Source: Tildeniella torsiva UHER 1998/13D (GTDB lineage Bacteria > Cyanobacteriota > Cyanobacteriia > Phormidesmidales > Phormidesmidaceae). Taken from it: DNA of 64,000 nt. Where the stretch lies: NCBI GenBank assembly GCA_019358835.1, contig JAHHIH010000013.1, positions 1 to 64,000 on the forward strand, written 5' to 3'. The notes under the pieces were generated by a model. The model worked only from the letters and a program-made list of their open reading frames with translations, did not search any database and was not told where the DNA came from. Positions 35,349 to 44,138 of the stretch are shown piece by piece; position 1 is the stretch's first letter, and each line of letters starts with the position of its first letter. The position numbers were made by a program, and so were the translations under genes.

Positions 35349-36449
35349 ATGGCAGAAACTCCGATTCAGGTGGCGGTGGTGGGCACCGGCTTTGGCCAGA
35401 AGGTACACATACCGGGATTGCAGGCCCACCATCGCACCGAGGTGGTCGCGGTGTATCACCGCGATCTGGCCAAAGCACAGGCGATCGCCGCTGAGCACGG
35501 CATTCCCCACGCCTGCGACAGTGTAGAAGCGATCGTGGCCCTACCCCAGGTGCAGGCGGTGACCGTCGCCACCCCGCCCTTTCTGCACTACCCCCAGGCC
35601 AAAACTGTGCTCGCAGCCAGTAAGCACCTGCTACTGGAGAAGCCCACGGCGCTCTCGGGGATCGAGGCCGAAGAGATTGCAAAGCTGGCTAGGGATCGCA
35701 ACCTCGTCGCCACCATGGACTTTGAATTCCGCTTTGTGCCCGCCTGGCAGCGGCTGGCCGAGCTGCTGGCCGCAGGCTACGTCGGCAACCTGCGTTTCGT
35801 CAACATCACCTGGACCGTGCCGGGCCGCGCCGACTCCAGCCGCCTCTGGAACTGGTACTCCCGCCAAGACCAGGGAGGCGGTGCCCTGGGGGCCTTTGCC
35901 TCCCACAGCTTCGACTACATCACCTGGCTGTTTGGCCCTATCGAGCGGCTGTGCGCCCGCCTCAGCACCGCCATTCCCCAGCGGCCCGACCCCTCAGGAA
36001 AACTTCAGCCGGTAGATGCCGACGACACCTGTAGTTTGATGCTCGATTTGGCCAACGGTGCCCCCTGCCAGGTGGCGATTAGCTCCGTCACCTACGCCGG
36101 GCGAGGCCACTGGGTCGAAGTCTACGGCGACGCTGGCACCCTGGTGCTGGGCAGCGACAACCTCACCGACTACGTCCACGGCTTCAAGCTCTGGGGCAGC
36201 CAAGGCGGTGCAGCCCTGGCAGAACTACAGGTTCCCGATCGCCTCCAGTTTCCCACCACCTACAGCGATGGCCGCATTGCCCCCTTCGTGCGGGTCGTCA
36301 ACCACTGGGTCAGCGATATCGATCGCGGTCAGGCAACCGAGCCGTCGATTTGGGATGGAGTGCGATCGCAGCACCTGATGGATTTAGCCCATCAGTCCCA
36401 CCGTCAAAATGCTTGGGTAGCGGTGCCCAAACCCTTGTTTCAGGTGTAG
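35349..36449 (+). CDS. Gfo/Idh/MocA-family oxidoreductase
   Basis: A 366-residue NAD(P)-dependent oxidoreductase. The N-terminal Rossmann fold begins VAVVGTGFGQKVHIPGLQ; the family's EKP motif appears in LLLEKPTAL, and the C-terminal alpha/beta domain has a GGGALGAFASHSFDYITWLFG segment with the catalytic-area His. Substrates in the family include sugars, inositol and sugar derivatives; the specific one is unknown. It is divergent from the exporter operon. Confidence 0.93.
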   Translation: MAETPIQVAVVGTGFGQKVHIPGLQAHHRTEVVAVYHRDLAKAQAIAAEHGIPHACDSVEAIVALPQVQAVTVATPPFLHYPQAKTVLAASKHLLLEKPTALSGIEAEEIAKLARDRNLVATMDFEFRFVPAWQRLAELLAAGYVGNLRFVNITWTVPGRADSSRLWNWYSRQDQGGGALGAFASHSFDYITWLFGPIERLCARLSTAIPQRPDPSGKLQPVDADDTCSLMLDLANGAPCQVAISSVTYAGRGHWVEVYGDAGTLVLGSDNLTDYVHGFKLWGSQGGAALAELQVPDRLQFPTTYSDGRIAPFVRVVNHWVSDIDRGQATEPSIWDGVRSQHLMDLAHQSHRQNAWVAVPKPLFQV

Positions 36450-36585
36450 AAATGTTCCTGATTTAGGCCTGGCTGCCGACCAGGGCTGGGGGTAAGGGGT
36501 ATCCTCAGGGCATCCTTAACCTATAAACGGTGCAGCGTCCCAGCCAGTTCTATTGCTTTCTCCCTAGCCACCGCCCCGGTGATCC

Positions 36586-37386
36586 ATGTCGTTTCAAAGA
36601 TATCCCCTAGCTACGGTTCAAAAAGTTAGCCAGTTTATTCGCGAAACTCTGGTACTTCCCCCCCACGAACAGCAGCCGGGCCAGCTCAGTGGTCAAGACG
36701 AAGACGATGGCCCGCTACCGGACTCACTCAATGCCCTAGGCGACCTATTCCGAGTCGGGGATATGCCCGAGGACAACATTCCGGCCCCCAACGCTGAGGG
36801 GCGCTGGTTTGTCAGCACCCTTGACCCCGCCGAGGCCCTAGTCAAACTGCCTGGCCTGTGGATCCGCCCTGGCATGCGCCTGGTGACCTACCTGCGCCAA
36901 GACGCCAACGGCGGCATGGGTTCTACCGTTGCCCTACCCGGCCTGCTCAGCACTACAGAATATCTAGACGAGGCCATCAGCAAAGTTACCACCCCCGACC
37001 AAGTACCTAGGCCGATGGGAGCCTTGCCCAATCTGATGGCCGGTATCGACGGCGATGGCTCGCTGGCGTCGTTTCTCGCCGCCTCGATTTTCACCCGCGA
37101 GGTGCGAGAATTTGGTCGCTTTAACCGCTACGCCCGCTGGGTACACCACCGCTTTGTGGCCGCGCCTCCCCAGCAAATTCCGTGGCAGTGGCGCACCAAA
37201 GTCCCCGAAGACTTTTCTCCCAAAGTGGTGCTCCGCCAGGATGCCGAGATCATCGTTGAGTTTTACACCTGCCGCGTGCAAAAGCCCATCGCCCTCTTTC
37301 GCCACCTCGATCGCTACCCGCCCAACAGCTACACCGCCGAAAACCAAGATCAAGTCGTCGCTGTGGCAGGAAATGCGGCTAGTTAG
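36586..37386 (+). CDS. Conserved hypothetical protein
   Basis: A 266-residue soluble protein not matched to a named family by me. It has an acidic region early (QLSGQDEDDGPLPDSLN) and a Gly/Trp-rich centre (RWFVSTLDPAEALVKLPGLWIRPGMRLVTYLRQ, GGMGSTVALPGLLSTTEYL). The basic end (RWVHHRFV, CRVQKPIALFRHLDRYPP) suggests a globular fold. It begins after 136 bases of non-coding sequence and looks free-standing. The conserved Trp and Gly positions suggest a genuine cyanobacterial family. Confidence 0.65.
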   Translation: MSFQRYPLATVQKVSQFIRETLVLPPHEQQPGQLSGQDEDDGPLPDSLNALGDLFRVGDMPEDNIPAPNAEGRWFVSTLDPAEALVKLPGLWIRPGMRLVTYLRQDANGGMGSTVALPGLLSTTEYLDEAISKVTTPDQVPRPMGALPNLMAGIDGDGSLASFLAASIFTREVREFGRFNRYARWVHHRFVAAPPQQIPWQWRTKVPEDFSPKVVLRQDAEIIVEFYTCRVQKPIALFRHLDRYPPNSYTAENQDQVVAVAGNAAS

Positions 37387-37694
37387 GTAGAGCAGCTAGC
37401 AGCCAGATGGAAAAAGCCGTCAATAGCCAAGGCTCACTGCGATCAGCTTGAAGGATCCGGCCTTGAGGAATCGGGCAGAAAGTATCTCGATGGCCGCTGC
37501 GCTCAGGACACAAGTCGCTACCATTGGCAAAAACAGGGGCGATGCACTGGCTGAAACAAGGACTTGAAGCTATAGAAAAGCCATTCAAAACAGAAAGTTA
37601 TTAAGGGGCTAAACGAAAATATTCTCAGAGGTAGGACTGGGAGGGGTAGGTTTGTGCTCCAATAACAGCGGGATCAGCACGGTGACATAGCCCT
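37387..37694. other. Intergenic stretch, no supported gene
   Basis: 308 bases between the hypothetical gene and hpd. I see no RNA gene and no long hairpin. A minus-strand 69-codon frame and a plus-strand frame of about 45 codons ending at a TAA near 37602 both lack a plausible start and family resemblance. A decayed gene cannot be excluded. Confidence 0.5.
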
Positions 37695-38807
37695 ATGGAG
37701 TTCAACCATCTGAGTTTTTACGTGGATGAGGTGGCCCCCTGGCGCGACTGGTTTGTCCATGCCTGGGGCGGGGTCTGGGTTGGGCCAGAGCCGAGACCAA
37801 ACCTAGAGCAGCCTGCCCCAGACAGGGCACTCGTCTACCTGGGGCAGGTGCCACTGCTGATTGTGGCTGTGCCCTCGGCAGTAGCCCAGTACCTGCAACA
37901 CCACCCGCCGGGCATTGGTGATATTGCCCTCCGGGTGGCTAACCTCAAGCAAACTCTGCACCAGGTGGCGGCGGCCGGGGGCAAAGTTATTCAGCCCATC
38001 CAAGCCGATGCCTGGGGACGAGGGTGCTGGGGACAAATTCAGGGTTGGGGTTCCCTGCGCCACACCCTGGTAGAAACCTGGCAGGGGGAGACTTGGGTGC
38101 CGGGTATTGCCCCCAGCGATCGCCCCCCAGCGGCCGAGCCCAGCAGCTTAGTGACGGCGATCGACCACGCCGTAGTCAACGTGCCCACAGGAGAACTGTC
38201 TCAGGCGGTGGATTGGTACGCCAGTCAGCTGGGCTTTCAACCCCGGCAGCGGTTTGCGATTGACACCTCTCGCTCGGGCCTGCGCAGCCAGGTGCTGGCC
38301 CACCCCCAAGGCAGTGCCCAGCTCCCCATTAACGAGCCGACTACGGTCAACTCCCAAGTGCAGGAATTTCTCGACTACAACCGGGGCGGCGGCATTCAGC
38401 ACGTGGCGCTCCACACCAAGGATATTGTCCATACAGTAGAGCAACTGCGCAGGGGGGGCGTGAGCTTTTTGCCGGTGCCCCAAAGCTACTACGAAGCCCT
38501 AGGACAACGCCCAGGCTACCAAACCCAGGGCGATATGCCGCCAGAGTGGCTCAGCCAGCGAGAGGCCGCCATTGCTCGCCTGCAAATCTTGGTAGACTGG
38601 GATCCTCGTTTGCCCCAGGCTCGCCTACTGCAAACCTTTACCCAACCGTTTTTGAATATTCCCACCGTCTTTTTTGAGCTAATTCAGCGGCAGGTGGTGC
38701 GGGTGAATGGCGACCTGGCCCAGGCCCAGGGGTTTGGGGAGCGCAACTTTCAGGCCCTGTTTGAGGCCATTGAGCGGGAGCAAATGAAGCGAGGCAGCCT
38801 CGCCTAG
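37695..38807 (+). CDS. hpd: 4-hydroxyphenylpyruvate dioxygenase
   Basis: Fe(II) enzyme producing homogentisate, the precursor of tocopherol in cyanobacteria. The 370-residue, two-VOC-module protein matches the family: the metal ligands are His in AIDHAVVN, His in IQHVALHT and Glu in VFFELIQR, with the C-terminal gating helix GFGERNFQALFEAIE. Conserved segments NSQVQEFLDYNRGGGIQHVA and RLQILVDWD fit the family. It is preceded by 308 bases of non-coding DNA and followed by a repeat element. Confidence 0.96.
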   Translation: MEFNHLSFYVDEVAPWRDWFVHAWGGVWVGPEPRPNLEQPAPDRALVYLGQVPLLIVAVPSAVAQYLQHHPPGIGDIALRVANLKQTLHQVAAAGGKVIQPIQADAWGRGCWGQIQGWGSLRHTLVETWQGETWVPGIAPSDRPPAAEPSSLVTAIDHAVVNVPTGELSQAVDWYASQLGFQPRQRFAIDTSRSGLRSQVLAHPQGSAQLPINEPTTVNSQVQEFLDYNRGGGIQHVALHTKDIVHTVEQLRRGGVSFLPVPQSYYEALGQRPGYQTQGDMPPEWLSQREAAIARLQILVDWDPRLPQARLLQTFTQPFLNIPTVFFELIQRQVVRVNGDLAQAQGFGERNFQALFEAIEREQMKRGSLA

Positions 38808-38834
38808 GAGAATGCCCGAGGGAAATGACTAGCA

Positions 38835-38930
38835 AAGGTTCAGGGCGTAGGGTACAGGGTACAGGGCTAAATCCTGAGCCTTGTACCCTGTATACCTTAA
38901 ACCTTGAAACACTTTAGACCTTGAACCTTC
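38835..38930. repeat. Dispersed inverted repeat after hpd
   Basis: The left part AAGGTTCAGGGCGTAGGGTA with GGGTACAGGG faces the right part CCTTGTACCCTGTATACC and CCTTGAACCTT. It forms an imperfect long hairpin in the gap between convergent genes hpd and the CPP1-like gene, with tandem GGGTAC units. It resembles the other interspersed hairpins in the window in style, not in exact sequence. Confidence 0.55.
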
Positions 38931-38946
38931 CACGCTCGCCAGGCCG

Positions 38947-39555
38947 CTAGCGCAGGAAGCTGCTGACCGTCCACAGCGCTAGACAGGTGACTGCCGCCGC
39001 GATCGCATCGGGCGTGGCCCAGGCAAACTGGGCTCCCTGGGGAATGAGCAGCTGCCCTATGGTTAGACCTAGAGCCAGACCGGCAGCCAGACCACCAATG
39101 GTGAGCAGCACCGATCGCCAGAACTTGTTTTCTTTGCGGTTGAGAAAGTAGATGGCTGCCCCAATGGCCACCGCCAGCGATAGCGATGGCGCAGCAAAGC
39201 CTAATAGAGCTAGCCCGGCGTAGGTCACGGCAGGCCAGAGAATGTCGTCGCGGCTAGGGGTATCGACTAGGCCGCTGAGCCAGTCGGGTCGGGGCAGGGA
39301 GGGGGTGGCTTTGGCAGGGGGCGGGGTTTCGGGAACGTTTTCGGCAAAGCGAATGCGATCGGGCACCTTGATTTTGCCCTCCTGGCGCAGGCGCAGGCGC
39401 TCCATCAAAATGGCGTCGTAGGCGGCTTCGACGGCGGCCTGCTGCTTGGGCTCTTCGGCATACTGATCGACCAGGCGATCGCGGGCCGCCTGAATTTCTT
39501 CAAAGGTCGAGGCTTCAGTTAGCCCCAGCAGTTCGTACGAATTTTGGTCGCTCAT
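38947..39555 (-). CDS. CPP1-like (DUF3353) J-like membrane protein
   Basis: A 202-residue protein whose N-terminal ~55 residues form a J-like domain without the HPD tripeptide (SYELLGLTEASTFEEIQAARDRLVDQY), followed by a linker and about four C-terminal membrane helices. This architecture is the CPP1/DUF3353 family; the plant member protects protochlorophyllide oxidoreductase. A chaperone-like role in chlorophyll synthesis is inferred from the family. I start it at the ATG at 39555 (an upstream in-frame TTG is 2 codons earlier). Confidence 0.9.
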   Translation of the reverse strand: MSDQNSYELLGLTEASTFEEIQAARDRLVDQYAEEPKQQAAVEAAYDAILMERLRLRQEGKIKVPDRIRFAENVPETPPPAKATPSLPRPDWLSGLVDTPSRDDILWPAVTYAGLALLGFAAPSLSLAVAIGAAIYFLNRKENKFWRSVLLTIGGLAAGLALGLTIGQLLIPQGAQFAWATPDAIAAAVTCLALWTVSSFLR

Positions 39556-39800
39556 CTGCAAAACTCCAAAACCCCCAGACGACTTGACAACGACAGTCTG
39601 CCCCAGCCAAATCTAACACCCCAGCCCGATGACAGCTATCTAGACCCAGTGTAACCAGCGACCTAACAAATAGGGAACACCTGGTTCAGTAGGTATCCCC
39701 ATGGGGCCTATCTTACGACCTAGACCGAGTCAAGGGTGCCCGGCGCAATTTTTGTTTGCGTCGTGCGGGGGCGGGGCTCACCCCTGGGATGGGCCCTAGT

Positions 39801-41468
39801 ATGAGGAAGAGTTTTGGCGTTTTGTGGGTGCTTGACCCCATGGGTACAACGTTCGTGATGGGTTTGTGGGTAGCCGAGGAGTCAATGGGGGTAGAGGCGG
39901 TGGCAGATGCCCCCAGCGATGTCACCGGCTTGGTCAACGCCTTGATTGTGCTGCTGCTGGTGGCTACGGGGGTTGCTCTGGTGACGCGGCGGCTGCGCAT
40001 TCCCTACGTGGTGGGGCTGGTGCTGGCGGGGCTAAGCATGACTAAATCGGTGCTGCCAGGGTCAGTGGGCCTCAACCCAGAAGTAATTCTGAATCTGTTT
40101 CTGCCGATTTTGATCTTTGAGGCAGCGATCAACACCGACATTAGCCGGTTGCGCAGCACGATTAAGCCCATTGCCCTGATTGCCGGGCCAGGGGTGCTGC
40201 TGGCGGCCATGATTACCGCTGCGCTGCTCCGCTGGGGGCTGGGGCTGGCGACGATTACCGCCGCCGCCATCGGCGTGATTTTGACGATTACCGACACGGT
40301 TTCGGTGATTGCCGCCTTTAGAACAGTGCCAGTGCCCCCCCGGCTGGCCACCATCGTTGAGGGCGAGAGTCTGTTTAATGACGGCACGGCCCTGGTGCTC
40401 TTGGGCCTGATCACCACTGTGCATATGCAGGGATCGTTCACGGTGGGGGAAGGGTTGCAGCAGATAGTGATCGCCTTTGTGGGAGGCGGGGTGCTGGGCC
40501 TAGGGTTGGGTTACCTCTGTGTGGGGCTATTTCAACAGCTCGACGATGCCCTCAGCAATATTTTACTGACGGTGGCCGTGTCGCTGGGCACGTTTCAGAT
40601 TGGGCATGAGATCGGGGTGTCGAGCGCGATCGCCGTCGTGGTTGCCGGGCTGGTGATTGGCGAACTGGGCTTTCGCCAGACCTCGGCCTCGACCAAAGTC
40701 ACCCTGCTTAATTTCTGGGAGTATGCGGGCTTTGGGGTCAACACCTTTATCTTTTTGCTGGTGGGCATTGAGCTGGATCCAGGGGTGCTGCTGCAAACGA
40801 TTCCGGCGGCGCTGTTTGCGGTGCTGGCTTACCAAACGGGCCGGATTTTGACCACCTACCCGCTGCTGTACCTGCTGGGCTTTTGCGATCGCCCCCTGCC
40901 CCTGCGCTGGCAGCACGTGCTGATTTTGGGCAACGTCAAGGGGTCGCTGTCGATGGCCCTGGCGCTGAGCTTGCCCGCCGATCTGCCGGGGCGGTCGCAG
41001 GTGGTCGCCCTCGTGTTCAGCACCGTGCTGGTGTCGCTGGTGGGCCAGGGGCTCACCTTACCCTGGCTGGTCAAGCGTCTGCGCCTCACCGCCCCCTCCG
41101 CCACCAAGCAGCACCTTGAGACGCTGCAGCTCAACCTGATTGCTGCCAAGGCGGGCCAGCAAGAGCTAGCCGCCCTGCTGCGATCGGGCAGTCTGCCAAA
41201 AAACCTCTATGAAGAGCTGTTTGCCGCCTACCAGGCCCAGATCGCCAGCGCCGATCGTGACCTGCGCGATTTCTACAACCAGCGCACCCTCAACGATGCG
41301 GCCCACCTCGAAGACCAAAGCCACCTAGACGGGCTGCGCCGCCGCCTCTACCTGGCTGAAAAGGGAGCCGTCAACGACGCCCTACGCAAGGGGCTGCTCT
41401 CCGAAGAGACCAGCCAGGCCTACGTCAGAACCCTCAACGAAAAGCTGCTTTCCCTCAAGGATGACTGA
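39801..41468 (+). CDS. CPA1-family Na+(K+)/H+ antiporter
   Basis: An inner-membrane exchanger of about 555 residues. About 12 hydrophobic segments with the family core LRIPYVVGLVLAGLSMTKS, EAAINTDISRLR, EGESLFNDGTALVL (the ND region of CPA1), and FWEYAGFGVNTFIFLLVGIEL. A ~120-residue hydrophilic C-terminal helical tail (from QHLETLQLNLIAAKAG) is probably regulatory. Several in-frame starts exist between 39756 (TTG) and 39885 (ATG); I chose the ATG at 39801. It faces a TrkA-type K+ protein convergently, which points to cation homeostasis. Confidence 0.93.
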   Translation: MRKSFGVLWVLDPMGTTFVMGLWVAEESMGVEAVADAPSDVTGLVNALIVLLLVATGVALVTRRLRIPYVVGLVLAGLSMTKSVLPGSVGLNPEVILNLFLPILIFEAAINTDISRLRSTIKPIALIAGPGVLLAAMITAALLRWGLGLATITAAAIGVILTITDTVSVIAAFRTVPVPPRLATIVEGESLFNDGTALVLLGLITTVHMQGSFTVGEGLQQIVIAFVGGGVLGLGLGYLCVGLFQQLDDALSNILLTVAVSLGTFQIGHEIGVSSAIAVVVAGLVIGELGFRQTSASTKVTLLNFWEYAGFGVNTFIFLLVGIELDPGVLLQTIPAALFAVLAYQTGRILTTYPLLYLLGFCDRPLPLRWQHVLILGNVKGSLSMALALSLPADLPGRSQVVALVFSTVLVSLVGQGLTLPWLVKRLRLTAPSATKQHLETLQLNLIAAKAGQQELAALLRSGSLPKNLYEELFAAYQAQIASADRDLRDFYNQRTLNDAAHLEDQSHLDGLRRRLYLAEKGAVNDALRKGLLSEETSQAYVRTLNEKLLSLKDD

Positions 41469-41615
41469 TTCCAAAGACCGAAAATAGAAGCGTGAAACAT
41501 GGGAAAACGCCCATAGGCTTGAGTATTGGCCTTTTAGACCAATATTTGCCGAGGCTGATCCGTCTGAGGGCACCCGGCAGTAAGGATTACTAAATATTGC
41601 CGCTCGCCCCAGTTC

Positions 41616-42293
41616 TCAGGAGCAAAGCCCCATGAAGTCGAGCATCTGTCGCACGAGACCGGGCTTGGTCACTGCGAGAATGGTCGAGCCGCTCTCCAGC
41701 ACCGTGCTGCCGTTGGGGATGGTCAAATCTTCGTGGGGATGGGCCTGGTAGCCAATAATCAGCGTGCCCGCTGGGAAGCGGGAATCCTGGGCAATTTCGG
41801 CTACAGTGCGGCCCACAATGGTGCACTGCTGCGGAATCGGCAGCTTGAGCACTTCCACCTGGCCCTGCTCAAAGTGCATCATGGCCTCCACCTGGGGATA
41901 CTCGATGGCGTTGACAATGCGGTTAATGGTGAGTTCGGTGGTGCTGATGGTGTGGGTGGCCCCCGCCAGTTGGTAGGGCTCGGCGAAGTCGCGATCGCTC
42001 ATGCGCACCACCGTCTGGGGCACCCCATAGTGCTTCGACAGGGTGACGATCGCTAGATTCAGCGCATCCTCAGGCAGGGCCGCGATCACCGCGTCGGCCT
42101 TGCGAATGCCCGCCTCCAGCAGGGTAGTGGTATTCACGGCGCTGCCCTCAAAGGCCATCACGCCAATCTTTTCACGGGCGTATTGGCAGGCCAGGGGGTC
42201 GGTATCGACTACCGCCACCGTGTGCCCCTCTCCCAGCAGAGTTTTAGCCAGATCTAGGCCCAGCATGCCAGCGCCGCCAATCAGTACGTACAT
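41616..42293 (-). CDS. TrkA-type K+ uptake/channel regulatory protein
   Basis: A 225-residue cytoplasmic regulator: an N-terminal RCK-N/TrkA-N Rossmann domain (YVLIGGAGMLGLDLAKTLLGEGH, the Asp in VVDTDPLACQY for NAD binding), then a C-terminal RCK-C/TrkA-C domain (VEVLKLPIPQQCTIVGRTVAEIAQ) that ends VRQMLDFMGL. It controls a Trk/Ktr-type K+ transporter through nucleotide binding. No transporter gene is adjacent. Convergent to the CPA1 antiporter. Confidence 0.94.
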   Translation of the reverse strand: MYVLIGGAGMLGLDLAKTLLGEGHTVAVVDTDPLACQYAREKIGVMAFEGSAVNTTTLLEAGIRKADAVIAALPEDALNLAIVTLSKHYGVPQTVVRMSDRDFAEPYQLAGATHTISTTELTINRIVNAIEYPQVEAMMHFEQGQVEVLKLPIPQQCTIVGRTVAEIAQDSRFPAGTLIIGYQAHPHEDLTIPNGSTVLESGSTILAVTKPGLVRQMLDFMGLCS

Positions 42294-42480
42294 GGTTAAC
42301 GACTCCTTAATGTTCAGTGGTCATGCTGAGGACTGGATATACCCTCCTAGGGGGATATACCAAAAATCAGCCCTTTAGTATGCTCACCGCATCCATTGTA
42401 GGGATGCAGACCCTTGCCTGGTCTAGGCCGTAGCCCTTCCCCGTCACCTGCCCCATCCATTTATCTTTTGGAGCTAACCC

Positions 42481-43290
42481 ATGAAAGGACTCGTCGGCAA
42501 AACCGCTCTGATTACCGGTGCCTCATCGGGCATTGGCCAGGCGATCGCCATTCGCCTGGCCGAGGAAGGCTGCAATATTGTGATCAACTACCGCAGTAAC
42601 CCCGACGCCGCCGAAGACACCCGCCGCCAGGCCATGGAAAAAGCCTGCAAAGATGTGGAAAACTGCGGCGTTAAGGCGCTGCTGCTCAAGGGTGATGTGT
42701 CGAAGGAGGAAGATGCGATCGCCCTGGTGCAGCAGACCATCGACCACTTCGGCCAGCTCGATATTCTGATTAACAATGCTGGCGTACAGAGCGAAAGCCC
42801 CTCCGATGCGATCGAAGCCGACAGCTTTGACTGGGTATTGGGGGTCAACCTGCGAGGGGCCTACCTGTGCGCGCGCGAAACCATCAAGCACCTGCTGGCC
42901 AGCGATCGCCCCGGCAGCATCATCAATATCTCTAGCGTGCACGAAATCATTCCCCGACCCCAGTACCTCAGCTACTCGATCAGCAAAGGGGGCATGGGCA
43001 ACATGACCCGCACCCTAGCTTTGGAATACGCCGCCAAGGGCATTCGGGTTAATGGCATTGGCCCCGGCGCCACCGTCACTCCCATCAACGATGAGTGGAC
43101 CGACGACCCCGCCAAAAAAGCTGAGGTCGAAAGCCACATTCCCATGGGCCGTGCCGGTACCAGCGAAGAAATGGCCGCCGCCGTAGCGTTCCTAGCCTCC
43201 GACGAAGCCGCCTACATCACCGGGCAGACCCTCTATATCGATGGCGGGCTAACCCTTTACGCCGATTTTCGCGAAGCCTGGTCGGCGTAG
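42481..43290 (+). CDS. SDR, glucose 1-dehydrogenase type
   Basis: A 269-residue classical SDR with cofactor loop TGASSGIGQ, ILINNAG, catalytic Ser in NISSVHE and the Tyr-Lys pair in YSISKGG, and the C-terminal GQTLYIDGG. It is closest in pattern to glucose 1-dehydrogenases of the Bacillus type, which is what most databases would call it, but the substrate is inferred. It is followed by a hairpin repeat and psaD. Confidence 0.93.
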   Translation: MKGLVGKTALITGASSGIGQAIAIRLAEEGCNIVINYRSNPDAAEDTRRQAMEKACKDVENCGVKALLLKGDVSKEEDAIALVQQTIDHFGQLDILINNAGVQSESPSDAIEADSFDWVLGVNLRGAYLCARETIKHLLASDRPGSIINISSVHEIIPRPQYLSYSISKGGMGNMTRTLALEYAAKGIRVNGIGPGATVTPINDEWTDDPAKKAEVESHIPMGRAGTSEEMAAAVAFLASDEAAYITGQTLYIDGGLTLYADFREAWSA

Positions 43291-43324
43291 AACCCTGAAA
43301 TCGGCAATCTGCGGGGGCGTTGAG

Positions 43325-43400
43325 GGTTAGAAGGTTTAAACGTTGGCAGGTTAGAAGGTTCGAGCTGTCCACCTTCCAACTTTCTAACCTGCCAACCCTC
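43325..43400. repeat. Hairpin repeat upstream of psaD
   Basis: GTTGGCAGGTTAGAAGGTT (43342-43360) and its near-perfect complement AACTTTCTAACCTGCCAAC (43378-43396) form a 19-bp stem with one mismatch. The unit GTTAGAAGGTT is tandemly repeated (also near 43326). The same unit recurs downstream of trpE (45706-45782). Confidence 0.75.
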
Positions 43401-43550
43401 TACCGTCTTTACCCTCCCCCCCAGGGATCCCCGCCTTCGTCACAAACCCCAATCCAACCTGAAGAACTGTTACACTTCCTCAACAATCGGTATTACCCCC
43501 TGCTCTCGCGATGATACGATGCCCATCAAACGGTTGAGAGATAGGACTTC

Positions 43551-43979
43551 ATGACTGAAACGTTGACAGGTCAAACACCTATTTTTGGAGGCAGCACCGG
43601 CGGTCTCCTCACCAAGGCTTCGGTTGAAGAAAAGTATGCGATTACCTGGACCAGCTCCAAGAAGCAGGTTTTTGAAATGCCCACCGGTGGCGCGGCCTTC
43701 ATGAACGAAGGTGAAAACCTCCTTTACCTGGCCCGCAAAGAGCAGTGCCTGGCCCTCGGCAGACAGCTGCGCAACAAATTTAAGCCCAGAATCGAAGACT
43801 ACAAGATTTACCGCGTTTTTCCCAGCGGTGAGACCCAGTATCTGCACCCGGCAGACGGCGTCTTCCCTGAGAAGGTGAACGAAGGTCGTGGGGCCGTGGG
43901 CAGTATCGGTCGCAACATTGGGGCCAACCCCGACCCGGCCACCATCAAGTTCAGTGGTAAGGCTACCTACGAGGTGTAG
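43551..43979 (+). CDS. psaD: Photosystem I reaction centre subunit II
   Basis: A stromal-side (cytoplasmic) photosystem I subunit that docks ferredoxin. The 142-residue length is normal. Signature segments are [64 protein letters not shown] and the C-terminal [20 protein letters not shown]. Preceded by a hairpin repeat and about 150 bases of promoter-containing sequence; followed by an intrinsic terminator. Confidence 0.99.
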   Translation: MTETLTGQTPIFGGSTGGLLTKASVEEKYAITWTSSKKQVFEMPTGGAAFMNEGENLLYLARKEQCLALGRQLRNKFKPRIEDYKIYRVFPSGETQYLHPADGVFPEKVNEGRGAVGSIGRNIGANPDPATIKFSGKATYEV

Positions 43980-44033
43980 TCCGGTGGGCTCAGGTTGCTG
44001 AGCTACCAGTTTTGACTGTGACTGTTGTGTTGT

Positions 44034-44064
44034 AAGGGGGCGTAGCTGCGGCTAGGCCCCTTTT
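44034..44064 (+). terminator. Intrinsic terminator of psaD
   Basis: AAGGGG with inner TAGC/GCTA, then GCCCC followed by TTTT, 55 bases after the stop codon. Confidence 0.8.
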
Positions 44065-44138
44065 GCTATCTAGTTTGGCCATTTAGACGGGTTTGCCGTT
44101 GGGTTTGCGATCGCCCTGCCCTCCGATCGCGCTGTAGA

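Noticed and set aside
37379-37588. 69-codon minus-strand frame as a transposase remnant
   Set aside because: No DDE or HUH motif and no terminal repeats were seen. Left as non-coding.
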